Assembly (NCBI GenBank): GCA_029204225.1
Contig: CM055106.1
Location: 39,149,827 to 39,213,826 of the forward strand
Length of the DNA stretch: 64,000 nucleotides
From: Diphasiastrum complanatum
Lineage: Eukaryota > Streptophyta > Lycopodiopsida > Lycopodiales > Lycopodiaceae
Direction: 5' to 3'
The translations under genes and the position numbers were made by a program. Within the stretch, counting starts at the first letter, position 1. Every line of letters starts with the position of its first letter. Below the pieces are notes generated by a model. That model searched no databases. It was not told the DNA's origin and worked only from the letters and a program-made list of their open reading frames with translations. This document shows positions 35,353 to 46,756 of this stretch, piece by piece.

Positions 35353-35840
35353 TGTTATGTCCATGTCATGTACAAGGGAATCGAAATAATTCTTGACGTG
35401 GATAGCCGGTCACTCCAGTTGTATGTGATTATTAGTTATGCTACGTCATTATGGACGTGGTCATATCAAGTAATTAATAATCATATGAGGGTCTGGACCT
35501 ATAATTGGACATAGGAGCATATGCATAGTGAAGACTACTTAAATGCAAAAATAGGAGGTCAGTAGCTCAATTTAGGTTGCATGGGAGTCCTAGGGAAAAT
35601 ATTCTCTCTCTCTGGGAGAGGATATATCCTATGGAAACTCGCCCATCCTCCTATTGTGAATTGTGATTCTTGATCCAGTTGCTCCTCTCCTCTCTTGTGT
35701 TCTTCACTGTGGCTGGGGGGTGGATTGGTTAGGGTATTGACTAGCCTCTCCATATTGGTTGGGTGGTTCATGCTCCACAGGTGACCTTTTGGTTTGCATG
35801 TGACAGGATTCTTGAAGGTCTTCACTTGGTGATCGTTATA
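35353..35840 (+). repeat. G4 5' LTR
   Basis: 488 bp from TGTTATGTCC to GATCGTTATA. The last 290 bp match 39527-39820 closely (shared landmarks AGCTCAATTTAGGTTGCATG and CTCCATATTGGTTGGGTGG). Confidence 0.85.
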
Positions 35841-35841
35841 G

Positions 35842-35854
35842 TGGTATCAGAGCC
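35842..35854 (+). promoter_or_regulatory. G4 primer binding site (TGGTATCAGAGCC)
   Basis: One base after the LTR end; complementary to initiator tRNA-Met, as in many plant LTR elements. Confidence 0.85.
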
Positions 35855-37589
35855 TGGATCACATCTACCAAGAGTTGGAGCTTGAGGATCTTGGAATTTT
35901 GCAGTTCTTTTGGTGTATCTCTTTGCTTATTCTTCCAGGTGTTGGAATTCAATTTCAAGTAGGTGGCTTCTCATATCCTTGGTACTTTCAACCTAAAGAT
36001 CATAATTGTGGATTTGTTCCATGAATTTTGATGGAATTCATAGGTTTTTTTGATGGATTTAGTGAATTTTTCACCTAGAATTCATAGTTTTGCTTGGAAT
36101 TGATCATAGGATCTGGTGTAGTACGTTTTCCAGATTTTACGTGCTGTTTTATAGTCATTAATGATAGGATTTAATGATTTCATGATGTTTGAATAGTCAA
36201 AAGATTGATTAGATAGTGATTTTGGACCAAAAATTGGGGTTTTTGGACCATAAATGGGCTATAGAAACCATGTTTGACTAGAATCAAAACTTTTAGTGCC
36301 TGAATGCAGTGTATTCACAGGCATTATGATCAGATTTCACTTATTTGTGGATTCCCCCCACAAAATTTTGGTCAAAATTGGTCAAAAATGGTAAAAAATG
36401 AGGTGTTTTGATGTTTTTTGGACTAAATTTGGGGTAGATCTCAAAATTCTCAGCCAAGAGTTGGTATGAGCGTTTTTAGAGATGTAATAAAGCTGTCCCA
36501 GAGCTTTGATGAAGTTTTATTGGGATTAGACACCATTAGGGGGCTCAAAACACCAAAAATTAGTGTATTTTTGATGATTTTTGAGCATGAATACCTCTCA
36601 ATTGGGGGTCTGAACCTATTGGCTCTTGTTAAAAGCTTAAATATATGATGGATTTCCTCTGATTTGAGCCATCATGTATCCAATTTGGATAGATGTGCAT
36701 TAGACACCATCATATTGAAGTTTTGCTTGTTGACGGTGGCCAAAAATGCATTTTTTGCATGATCTAAGCTTATAATTGCTTTCTAGACATGTTAGAAGCT
36801 TCTATGCCTCTCTAATGAACTTAGTAGAGTGCTTGTAACCTCTGATCCAAGGCTTATTGGGCTGGGATGCAAATTTTGACGATTCCTCCTTCCAAAAGTG
36901 CGCCCTCCTACCTATTTTTTGTGCATTTAATGATCAAATGTGTGAATTCTAGGTGGCAAGGTGATGTGGCAAGTGCCTTGTAGATCCACTCTCCCTTCGT
37001 ACTCTGCTTTACAGTGACCAATTTGGTGTCATGTAGAGAAAGTTATGGCTGTCTGAAGTTTGGCAATTTTGGAACTAAAATTTGCAAAATTTTGGAAATG
37101 TTCTGATGCATGCATGCTTGTAATTCAGTGTAGTGCTTACCTGTTGATGGAAATGTATGGATAGACCTGTAGGCATGCTTGGATGCATGTTGCATGCGTA
37201 ATCAGTGATCTGATCCGTAGATTTCTTGCATGTAGCTATTTTTGGTAATTCTAGATAAAAAAACAGATTTCCTAGCAACTAGGCTATTTACGGAATTGCA
37301 TGTCAAGATAGTTGCATGCAGAATGTTTCAAAATGATTCAGAATGTGACAATGCCTATGAATCTGTTAAATCGATCTTCCTAATTGATTTTCACAGTTGG
37401 TCCATTTCGGTTGGATTTAAAAAATTTCAGAGTTTTGTAAATTTTTAGACTTGGTCCTAAAAGTTGTTGTTGTTTAATCAGTCTGATATTGATTGTACGC
37501 AGGCTTAATTGAGTGGAAGACCTTGCTGAGTAATATCGGCCAATTATGAAGGTTCTGAACATTTTACTACTATTATGAAGGTTCTGAAC
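35855..37589 (+). other. G4 leader without gag
   Basis: 1.7 kb without any gag, zinc-knuckle or protease signature; frames are short. Near 37545-37603 a 30-bp unit (ATGAAGGTTCTGAACATTTTAC...) is tandemly duplicated. Either gag was replaced or deleted, or the element carried foreign sequence here. Confidence 0.5.
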
Positions 37590-38790
37590 ATTTTACTACT
37601 ATTAAAAATGAGTATCCTTTGCCTCGTATGGATGATTTGGTAGATCGATTAGGTGGAGCAAAATACTTCACAAAGATAGATCTTAGAACTGGATATCATC
37701 AGATTAGGATTCATCCAGATGACGTGTAAAAGACTGGTTTTTGGACGAGATTCGGTCATTATGAATTTCTTGTGCTTCCTTTTGGGTTGACGAATGCACC
37801 AACTACGTTCCAATAGATGTTGAACGATCTTTTTCGTCCATATCTTGGGAAGTTTGTTGTTGTATTATTAGATGATATTCTCATCTACAGTAGGACACTT
37901 AAGGATCATTTGAGTCATCTTAAGACTGTCTTAGATATTCTCAGGCGAGAGAAACTTTATGCTAAGAAATCTAAATGTGAATCCTTTAAGCATGAGTTGT
38001 TGTACCTCATTCATAAAGTCACCCGTATTGGGTTGGACATTGACGAGAGTAAGGTCAAGACAATATTTGAGTGGCTGATACCGAAGACGGTTAGAGAGGT
38101 TAAATCTTTTCTCGGTTTTACAGTTTTCTTTCATAAGTCAATTGAAAATTATGCAAAAGTGACAGCACCTTTAAATAATTTGACTAAAGGCAGAGTTAAC
38201 AAAAAGAAAAAGAGAGGTCAACCTAGTGAGCCTATTGAGTGGAATGATGAATTGAACCAATGCTTTGAGAAACTCAAGCAAATGGTTGCTTCAGCTCCTG
38301 TCTTACTACAGATCGCGAATCCTGATATACCTTACGTCGTGAGAACTGACGCAAGTGATTCGGTGATAGGGGTAGTTTTTCTACAGGATGATGGGCCGGT
38401 AGCATTTGAAAGCAAGAAACTCATGGGGCCTCAGTTGCGTTATACAACTCAGGAGAAGGAGTTATTTGCTGTGACACATGCACTTAAAACTTGGAGGCAT
38501 TACCTTTATGGTAGTTAGTTTATAGTGTATACAGATCACCAGCCTCTGAAGTACTTTTGTAATCAGAATGATCTGAGGGATCGTAAAGCTTGTTGGGCTA
38601 AGCTTATGCAGAAATTTGATCATGAGATCCGATATGTCAAGGGTAGCTCTAACCAAGTTGCGGATGTGCTTAGTCAGATTGGTGAATTTAATGAACTTTC
38701 ATTTACCCAGATTTTCACTGATCTATATCTATCGCTGAGAGGAAAGTGTGAATCAGATTCTCATTTTGGTCCCATCTGGAAGATGGTGGA
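37590..38790 (+). pseudogene. G4 reverse transcriptase and RNase H
   Basis: [39 protein letters not shown], a stop, FGHYEFLVLPFGLTNAPTTF, a stop, then the frame 37817-38518 with VVLLDDILIYSRT (catalytic YxDD as LLDD), SKCESFKHELLYLIHKV, SFLGFTVFFHKSI and RNase H start VVRTDASDSVIGVVFLQ, EKELFAVTHALKTWRHYL. After one stop: VYTDHQPLKYFCNQ, DHEIRYVKGSSNQVADVLS. Typical chromovirus-like order; at least three nonsense codons. Confidence 0.9.
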
Positions 38791-38819
38791 GACATAAAAA
38801 AATGAGAATGAAATAGAAA

Positions 38820-39526
38820 TTTTCTCACATGGGTCTCAGGTTCCTAGGAAAGATAAGAAGATAGTGGAACAGTTCTCTATCCGAGGTGGGTTACTATTTC
38901 AAAATGGAAAAATTTGTGTACCAGTGGATGATGAGTTAAAGAAGAGGATTCTTTATGAGTGTCATGACGTTCCCTATGCAGGTCATCCGGGTATACACAG
39001 GACTTTGGACTTGGTCAAAAGAGAGTTTCATTGGCCGAAACTCAAGCCATTTGTCGAGTCCTATGTGGTTAGATATAGACCTTGTCAGTTAGCCAAAGAT
39101 GAACGCCTAAAGACTGGAGGATTGTTACATCCCCTAGATATCCCTCAGAAACGATGGAAAAATATATCTATGGATTTTGTGGTTGGACTTCCAAAGACCC
39201 AATGCAAAAATGATTCTATTTGGGTTGTGGTAGACAGGTTGACAAAGTTAGCTACTTTTATACCAGTCAAATCAACTATAAGGCTTCGGATCTAGCCTAG
39301 ATCTTTGTAGAAAGATTATTTAGGCTTTATGGACTGCCAAGTGATATAGTTAGTGATAGCGATCCTAAATCTATAGGTCAGTTGTGTTCCATAAGCTTGA
39401 AACCTCGCTTAGTTTTAGTTCTTTTGATCATCCTGAATCAGATGGCCAGACTAAGAGAACTAATCAGACTATGGAGGATATGTCGAGAACATATGTGTCT
39501 CACATGCAATCTCAGTGGGATCTCTG
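38820..39526 (+). pseudogene. G4 integrase, truncated and mutated
   Basis: Zinc-binding region: ILYECHDVPYAGHPGIHRTL, HWPKLKPFVESYVVRYRPCQ (first Cys of the CxxC replaced by Tyr). Core: SMDFVVGLPKTQ (first Asp), WVVVDRLTKLATFIP, a stop, LYGLPSDIVSDSDPKS (second Asp) and HPESDGQTKRTNQTMED, where the catalytic Glu (GQTERTNQ) is Lys. It ends QSQWDLW at the junction with the LTR remnant, so the C-terminal domain and chromodomain, if any, are lost. Confidence 0.85.
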
Positions 39527-39820
39527 GTAGGAGGTCAATAGCTCAATTTAGGTTGCATGGGAGTCCTAGGGAGAATATTCTCTCTCTATTGGAGATGATA
39601 TATCCTATGGAAACTTGTCCATCCTCCTATTGTGAATTGTGATTCTTGAGCCAGTTTCTCCTCTCCTCTCCTCTCTTGTGTTCTTCACTGTGGCTTGGGG
39701 TTGGATTGGTTAGGTATTGACTAGCCTCTCCATATTGGTTGGGTGGTTCATGCTCCATAGGTGTCCTTTTGGTTTGCATGTGACATGATTCTTGAAGATC
39801 TTCACTTGGTGATCATTATA
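39527..39820 (+). repeat. G4 3' LTR, 5'-truncated
   Basis: 294 bp matching 35550-35840. Directly abuts integrase codons, so a deletion removed the end of pol, the polypurine tract and the LTR start. Confidence 0.85.
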
Positions 39821-40030
39821 CTCGACCTGGCCATTCACTTGCGGGTTATATGGTGTTGTCTTATTGTGCTTAATAACGAGTCTTTTGGTCAGATCCTGTA
39901 TCACCTTATTCAAAAAGTATGTACCTCTGTTCGATACCAATTCGCAAGGAGTTCCAAAGTGGCATACAATGTCCTCCATCATGAACTTGCCTGTTTATAC
40001 TACATTGTCTTGTTTCACCACCTTAGCTTT
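39821..40030 (-). pseudogene. G3 integrase core fragment
   Basis: Minus frame with HFGTPCELVSNRGTYFLNK (second Asp of VSDRGTHF changed to Asn) and TTPYNPQVNGQVE (catalytic Glu kept), stopping where G4 entered. Continues at 35347. Cut on its upstream side at 40031 by the LTR of copia C2. Confidence 0.85.
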
Positions 40031-41241
40031 TGAAGAAACAAAATGTTTCTATTGCCAAAGCTTTGCTAGCTTTCAATCTTGAACTTTTGACAAAAGATGA
40101 CACGACACGACACGAAATCAATCGTACTCCTCAAAGGACCAAGAATATCAGCGAAGTACCATGGGGTACAAGTATCAGATATCATGACATCAGCATAAGT
40201 ACTCTGGATCGTGGCTAATCTGTCACTCTTGTGATTCAAGATTAGTTGTAGATGTTTAATCTTTCTGATCTGGAAGTTACATGACGCGACACGCAAAAAA
40301 AAGTTCGCGAACCTATATACTTTCTGTTCTTGATGCATAACAAAAAAAAAACAAAAATATACAGAATATATGTCCTCGCCTGTGAGCGAGACAATTTTGT
40401 AGAGGATCTGTAGATCTAGAAGTCCGCTAGTAAGCGAGACATTATTCGTGAGAGAATTGTATATCTCTCATGCCAATGCACTGTGTGGATCTGTTGCACA
40501 GTGCTTGAAAAATCAGAAAAATCAATAGATAATATTGTAGCTGTTATGCATATATTATTCTGTATGATTGTATAATCTCAAATGAATATTTGTCTGTTAC
40601 TATTCATATATTTGATTCACTTGTTTATTCAATTCTGCACATTGGTTTGATTTTGTTGAATGCTATATTAATCTGTTAACGTAGATCAACAGTGTCTGTC
40701 TACACTTTGAAAGATTGTAGAAATGATATAGCCGGCAGTGACCAACAATCATATCTGAATTTCTGACAAACTGATTTTGTTCGCAAATGCTTTCGCTTCG
40801 TGTTTCGTTTCGTTTCGCTTCGCGATCACTTGGCTATAAGCGTAAATCAATTTTAGAGCTCACTTAAGTTTCGTTTCGTTTCGTCTTGTTTCATTTCGTT
40901 TCGTCTCATCTCATTACAGAGCCCGACTGATCTTTTCGTGAATTCTTCTCTTTCGTCTTGTCTTGTTTTGTTTTGTTTCGCGATCTCTATGCTTCCAGCA
41001 TGAATCAATGTCAGAGCTCATTTAAGTTTCGCTTCGCTTTGTTTTGTTTTGTTTTCATCTAGAATTCGTCTCGTCTCGTTTCCTTTCGTTACAGAGCTTG
41101 ATTGATCCAACATGAATTATTCTCAAACAAAAATAATTCGAGTTTTGCGAAAGTTTCGTGAATCGTTCGAGAGACTTTTATCAGTTTATCACCAGAGTTC
41201 TAGCTGGAATTAGCATTTTTTGAGTGCACATTTTTGCATCA
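40031..41241 (+). repeat. C2 5' LTR with internal tandem duplication
   Basis: 1211 bp, TGAAGAAACAAAATG ... TTTTTGCATCA. Between about 40795 and 41105 a block of about 165 bp is duplicated (GTTTCGCGATC..., CAGAGCTCA(C/T)TTAAGTTTCG, TACAGAGC(C/T)(C/T)GA), with many TTTCG / TTTTG pentamers. The same words appear at the window's right end (63980-64000) in another copy. Confidence 0.75.
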
Positions 41242-41242
41242 A

Positions 41243-41254
41243 TGGTATCAAAGC
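41243..41254 (+). promoter_or_regulatory. C2 primer binding site (one mismatch)
   Basis: TGGTATCAAAGC, one base after the LTR; the usual site is TGGTATCAGAGC (G to A here). Confidence 0.85.
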
Positions 41255-41356
41255 CTACCTTGTCATAGTCTGACATAGTCAAAAAGCTATCAGATCCAAG
41301 AGGCTAAGCATTCAAACAAAGAACCATTAACAAGTGAGGACACAAATTCAGGAGCA

Positions 41357-43030
41357 ATGGCTCCAATAAGTAGCATACAAGCCAAGATCTATATAGTTCT
41401 GGATTCATCAGGATGTAACTTCCTAGCATGGAAGGTTAAGACCTCGCTGATTCTAAAGGGAAAAAGATTATTCCCTTGGGTAGATGGCACCGAGGAGATG
41501 CCTACAACAACAGGCAAGGAGCTACTGTAAAAATTACAGCAAATAAGGATCCTAAAACACTTGAAATGATGAGGGAAACAATAGATTATGATTTCATAAG
41601 ATTAGCACAAGTTGAACCATCAAAATCCATAAAAAATCTATGCTTGAACCTCACTAAATGGCCCAAATCCTTGAAGAAGGCTTCACACGTGTGAAAGTAC
41701 GGCCTCCCACAGTCTGAGTACTGTACACTAGACCTACATTCAATCCTATAATCATTAGTAATCACAAATACTCAAACAATTATGAACATAGAGAGCAATT
41801 GCATCATTATGAGAGAAAAAACATGAAATTGCTTGATTAATTTTGGTGAGATATCATCACCTATATATACATGATCCATCACGGTTTTGGGCAGGTATGA
41901 GTAGCCCTAAACCTATCCCTAATGCTAATTTTGGTGGATCTTTCATCCCTACCAAGTTAGGGTTGGAATCTTGGAGATCCCTCAACAATGCAAAAATTAC
42001 CAAAAATAGCTCCTATTTTTTCTCCCTTGTATCTAAGCATAATTTGGACTCATTCCAAAGGTTCTAACACTTAGGTCTACTTGAGAACATCCTTATGAAT
42101 GGAATCCTATGCTATTTTGCACGTGTGACAAGCCACATCATGACCATCTAACTATTTACAAGTCATATGACCAAAACTAGTCAAGCTAGAATTGTGAATT
42201 TTTAACAGCTACGTGAATGGAGGGAGAAGAATGACAAGGCAGTAGCCTTGTTATCATCATCCATCGAGGATAGCCTCACACTTGACTTGGCTACACTCTG
42301 TAAAGCAAAAGAGATGTGGGATACACTACTCACAAGATTTCAGATGAAATCACGCAGTTAGATAATGATGCTTCAAGATCAGTTGACAAACTTGCAGTGG
42401 GATGGCAAAGACCTCACTTCTTTTGTTAAGAAGATGAAGGATCTATTACTTTCACTACACAATTCTAGAGCAGAAAATGTAGTGTCAGCAAAGAAGTAGC
42501 TCACTTATCTGTTGAGAGCCTTACCAAGATCCTTCCAGACAACCAGAACACTGCTAGCAAAGGATCCTACAATGACACTCGAAAAGGCAAGTGTCGAGAT
42601 TCGAGAAGAAGTCGAGGCTCAAGAGCACCTTGATCACAAGGATGCTTTTGACCAAGCCCTCTATAGCAACAAAGAAAAGACAAAGAAACAATTCAAGCCT
42701 AAGAGGGAGTCAAATTGAAAGCAAGATCGTGATCAACAAGCAAAAGAAACCAACAAAGGCAAATGGAAGTACAAAAAAAAGTCGAAACAACAAGGTGGAG
42801 ACAAGAAGACCTACGTGAGATGCAAACGCGAAGGACATACTGTCGATTTGTGTTGGCTCAATCCAAAAATTGAGTGTATCCACTGCCACAAGAAAGGTCA
42901 TGCAGCCATGGACTCCCGCCTAAACCCAAAAAACAAATCAGCACAAAGCAGACAGGAGAACAATAATAGTTCGTCCTATGTCGAGGAGCCAGAGAGCTCG
43001 AAAATGGACGAAGAAAGATCAAATTATGGT
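41357..43030 (+). pseudogene. C2 gag, split by insertion
   Basis: Starts ATG at 41357 (MAPISSIQAKIYIVLDSSG), then FLAWKVKTSLILKGKRLF and WVDGTEEMPTTTGKEL, interrupted at 41525. Resumes at 42213: EWREKNDKAVALLSSSIEDS, KEMWDTLLTRFQMKSRS, stop, QLTNLQWDGKDLTSFVKK, stop, LTYLLRALPRSFQTTRTLLA. A zinc-knuckle region follows: RCKREGHTVDLCW and CIHCHKKGHAAMDS, where the last Cys is Ser. At least three nonsense codons. Confidence 0.85.
41526..42207. mobile_element. 682-bp solo-LTR-like insertion in C2 gag
   Basis: Perfect 5-bp target duplication GCTAC (41521-41525 and 42208-42212) inside gag codons (GKEL / REWREK). Ends are TGTAAAAATT ... AATTTTTAACA, TG..CA with near-perfect 10-bp inverted ends. No coding capacity; a TATATATA stretch at about 41862. 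Size, ends and duplication fit a solo LTR (or very short TRIM). The 72-codon frame starting at 41476 spans the junction and is an artefact. Confidence 0.9.
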
Positions 43031-43290
43031 AATTCGACTGCCTACATCTATGCAGACATGTGTGTAGTGTCAATACCTGACACACATGAGGTAATCCTTG
43101 ACTCATGAGCTACCTTACACTTCATTACATCAAGATGAATCATGCATGATTTTCGAAGTGTAGATCCATCAAGATTTATTGTTCTTGGAGATGGATCCAA
43201 ACATAAACTGAATGGTATTGGTTCATTGTGGCTCAACACGAATGGCAGAGGTAGACGACTCGAAAATGTTCTGTTCGTGCCTACATGACA
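43031..43290 (+). pseudogene. C2 aspartic protease
   Basis: Copia protease: SIPDTHEVILDS then a stop, then ATLHFI. The active-site triplet D-S-G is cut by a TGA (43105-43107) in place of the Gly codon (GGA expected). Then SRFIVLGDGSKHKLNGIGS and RRLENVLFVPT, after which a stop precedes QQDLLSVARI. This segment is absent from C1. Confidence 0.8.
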
Positions 43291-44690
43291 GCAGGACTTG
43301 CTATCAGTGGCAAGAATAGCTAATGCAGGGATGCGTGTAACGATCTCTGACGAAGCATGCAACGTTGTTGATGGAAGTACCAGTACTCTAATCACTCAAG
43401 GTAGAAAAAAAGACAATCTGTATCACTTGAAGGTACGCCGACCTGCAGATCAAGTGCATCAGACTTATGATGATTCGCTATAGACACTCTATGGCACAGG
43501 AGACTATGCCATATGAATTCAATGGCACTATACCAAGCAAGCCATCATGGAGCAATCACAGGGGTGAGCATCTCGAATGCAACCAGTTCGACGACCTGTG
43601 ATGCATGTCTGAAGAGTAAGATGTCACGCACTTTATTTGTCAATGACTCCTACAAAACGACCAAGATTCTGGAGTTAGTGCATTCTGACATCTATGGGCC
43701 TTTCAATGTGATCTCAGTAGGAGGCTCGAAATATTACATTACCTTTATTGATGATTACAGTAAATTTGTCAGAGTGTATTTTAATCACAATAAATCACAA
43801 GCATTTGACAAATTCACAGAGTATGTGAATTGGACAGAGAGATGCACTGGTAATAAAGTGAAGCTATCATAACAGATCGAGGTGGAGAATATATCTCGAA
43901 TCGCTTCACTGACTTCTGCAATGATCATGGTATCATTCACAAAAGGACTGCATCTTACACACTGCAGCACAACGGTGTTGCAGGAAGAAAAAATAGAACC
44001 CTAATGGAAGCTATCATATGCATGATGGCCTACTCGAAAGCTCTAAGAGTATTGTGGGCTGAAGCAGTAGCTATAGCTGCTTACATTCAGAATAGGACAG
44101 GAAAGTCTGGTGTTCCTCACACGACACCACCCGAACTATGGTGGGGTAGAAAACCCAATCCGACTCACATCCGTATCTTTGGCTGTGCAGCTTATGCACA
44201 TGTTCTTGATAAGCTTCGAAAGAAGCTTGATGAGAAAGCTGAACAGGGATATCTTGTAGGATATGACAACAATTCGTCATACTACAGAGTCTATATGCCA
44301 GAGACAAATACTGTGAAGACAGTTAGAGATGTCAAATTTGATGAGAGCAGAACGATGGCCAACAATGATCCTGTCAGTTATGAAGTTTTTGAAAGACAGT
44401 ACTATGATCTGCCAAATGAAACAGAGGGAGTAGAGGACGACCACTCAGACGAAGATGTTCGAGTCGCTTTGCATTCGAGTGACGAATCAGACGAAGAAAA
44501 TTTTGAGAGGCAACCTACTGCTATACTACCTATAAACCGAAATGGTTCTAGACCTAGTAGAGTAGACAAAGGCAAAGGCATTGCAGTTCCAGGAGGATCT
44601 CCTAGAAGGTCGACAAGACCACAAAAAGTACCAGCAAGATATGTGCCAGACAGCTCAGCTTCTACAGGCCCACCAAATTCCCACATTTTT
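43291..44690 (+). pseudogene. C2 integrase
   Basis: Pre-integrase: LWHRRLCHMNSMALYQ, TTCDACLKSKM. Core: LVHSDIYGPFNVI (Asp), [27 protein letters not shown] (Asp; after a frameshift near 43870) and HNGVAGRKNRT, where the catalytic Glu (GVAERKNRT) is Gly. Then the long frame 44004-44693: MAYSKALRVLWAEAVAIA, GKSGVPHTTPPELWWG, RIFGCAAYAHVLDKL, an acidic stretch (GVEDDHSDEDVRVA) and a basic RRSTRPQKVPARYV. Truncated where RT would follow. Confidence 0.85.
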
Positions 44691-44693
44691 TGA

Positions 44694-45606
44694 GGATTCT
44701 AAATATAGTAATTTACCATTTGTGCGTTCGACGAAGATTAGATCTATCAGGATCTTCAAAAAAGTCAATTTGTACTCTCGCCAAGCTGCAAAAACCCTAT
44801 TTTTTTGTCAAAAAGAACTTTCGCCAGTTTTACCACAAATTTATCTGAGTCAGATTTATCCACTGTAAAGTCGACGAAGGTTAATTTTACCATATTTGTC
44901 AGTAAAAAACCATATCAGTGATTTTTTTTTTATAAAAAATAACAGTGTGAAACCTTTGTCGTCTACCTTTGCCAATACTATTTTTAGGTTCTGATTTATC
45001 AGATATAGTCTCTGTCAAATTTTTGATCCATTCTGATATATTCTAATAGAAATCTTGAAAAATTTTCATTTTTAGTATCGATCAATTGATCAAAATTTAT
45101 TTTCTAAAATTCAAAAATCTGATTATTTCCAAGTGATAAAGTTTTTTACAAACTTGATCAGATCTGATTTGAGATAGGCATTAGAGGAGTTTGGGCTCCA
45201 AAAAGACCCTTAATTCGTGCAAGATGTAGTTTATATTATTAAAATATTATAACACTAATACTTTTGACTTGCCATAACTTTTTAATCGTAGCTCAAAAGT
45301 AGATCATGCAACATATCATTGGAAAGCCCTTGTTGAGGCTTTCCAATGCACCAAACTCGGCTAAATTCAGACTTACCACTAAAAGGTTATGACATTTTTA
45401 GTGTGGAATCAAAATGTGGACTTAAAAAGTTATGTTACGTAGATTTCAAATTTGTGTGTTTTGATTGGTCCATGTGTAAGAAAAAATTGAGAAAAAATAT
45501 AAAAAAAATCTTTACAAAAGGTCTTTTTTGAATTTAGAACTCCTCTAATAATTTTGTTTGAAAAATCTAGATCCAATCTAATTGTCTAGTTGATGTAATT
45601 TGAAAT
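44694..45606 (+). promoter_or_regulatory. G2 leader, LTR not identified
   Basis: AT-rich non-coding sequence upstream of G2 gag. Near 44725-44965 it carries words of the TTCGACGAAGATT, GTCGACGAAGGTTAA and AACCTTTGTCGTC type, the same family as the repeats before G2 ORF3 (52748-53080). No primer site or LTR end is visible, so G2's 5' LTR was probably lost at the C2 junction. Confidence 0.45.
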
Positions 45607-45607
45607 A

Positions 45608-46500
45608 ATGGCTAAACAAGGAGCACCACTGAACCCCTCACTAATTATTGTTAGAAGGTCTCCTCGATTAGATATACCAAAATACAATGGGTTATTTGAT
45701 CCCATTAGATTTCTCTATATCTTTTCTGAATCGTGTAGGGTCTATGGTGAAGTTTTTTCACAAGATAAACTTCAGTTATTTCCTATGGCCTTAACTGGGG
45801 CTGTTCAAGATTGGTTTTATAACCAGGATGAAGCAGAACGACAAGATTGGGAAGTGGTTAAAGCCGCTCTCATTACGAGGTTTAAGCCCAAAAAATTTAT
45901 GGAAGATCCCTTCCTCCTTTTAAGTAAAATTAAAATGAGAAAGAGAGAGGTAGTAAGATATTATATTGAACGGGTCAAACACCTCAGATCTGAGTGCGAT
46001 TTCGATCTGATGATCAGTGAAGATGCTTTGATTATGTGGTTTTTAGTAGGTCTACCCAAACGGATTAGACGCGAGCTAAAATGCCATACTGAATACGCTA
46101 CGATACAAAGCGCTATGACTGATGCAATTCATGAGGAGGATGAAGATTCTGACGACGAACCAAATGTTGAAATGTTACCTTATACAACAGGGCAGACCAC
46201 GACGACATCCACCACTATTGCATCAACGAATATCCATGCAGCTAGAAAAGATGCAGTCTCATCTTGATGAAAAGATCAAAGCCTCAAAAAATTTCCATGG
46301 TAAAGCAAATAAAGAACCTGAGAAGTTTGCAAAGACTTTTCCTAGCCGGAAAAATGTTTGGTGTTCAATTTGTGTGGGCAACCATGCTATGAATGAATGT
46401 CCAACATTGAAACAACAAATGACAAATACTATTTATCATTTGTGCAATTCTACGGGTCATGAAACAACCTTTTTCTTGTTTAATCCTCAAATTATCTAGC
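45608..46500 (+). pseudogene. G2 gag with zinc knuckles
   Basis: Frame 45608-46267 starts MAKQGAPLNPSLIIVRRSP, then RLDIPKYNGLFDPIRFLY, LFPMALTGAVQDWFYNQ, WEVVKAALITRFKPKKF, LRSECDFDLMISEDALIMWF and RRELKCHTEYATIQSAM, ending in a Thr/Asp-rich part. It continues in another frame with HLDEKIKASKNFHG and the knuckle CSICVGNHAMNEC (CX2CX3HX4C) and HLCNSTGHE. Same family as G1 gag. Confidence 0.85.
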
Positions 46501-46756
46501 AAAGGTATGCTAAGCTTCAGTATCGAGAACCTACGTATTCAAAGGGGCCTGACGGAAAGCCTTTTAATTTTGGCCTTGGATTTCTAGAATGACTAGCTTT
46601 GTCAGCTCCCACAAGACAGAGTGTTCGACTTACAAATCTAATGGAACCAGAACCTTATTCTGGTAATGAGCAATGGGACTATAACAATGATCACGAGAGT
46701 GGTCCTTTAGAGCAGTATGCTATCTATGCTGCCGCGCAACAACAAACAACTAGACA

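Larger units (their letters stand above)
35353..39820 (+). mobile_element. Ty3/gypsy element G4 inserted in G3 integrase, internally deleted
   Basis: 4468 bp, flanked by the 5-bp target duplication CTCGA (35348-35352 and 39821-39825), which lies inside the G3 integrase codons (QVE / EST). 5' LTR 35353-35840, primer site from 35842, non-coding 35855-37590 where gag and protease would be, RT/RNase H 37590-38790, integrase 38820-39526, then directly the last 294 bp of the 3' LTR. Termini are TG...TA rather than TG...CA. Deletions removed gag, protease and the integrase end plus U3 of the 3' LTR. Confidence 0.9.
40031..44690 (+). mobile_element. Ty1/copia element C2, truncated before RT
   Basis: 5' LTR 40031-41241, primer site 41243-41254, gag from 41357 (interrupted by a solo-LTR-like insert 41526-42207), protease, integrase up to 44690, where G2 sequence begins. 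No RT, RNase H or 3' LTR. Same family as C1, since gag and integrase align along their whole length, but the LTR is longer and carries pentamer repeats. Multiple stops. Confidence 0.85.

Noticed and set aside
41476..41694. 72-codon plus-strand frame
   Set aside because: It runs from copia gag (wrong frame) into the inserted solo LTR across the target duplication.
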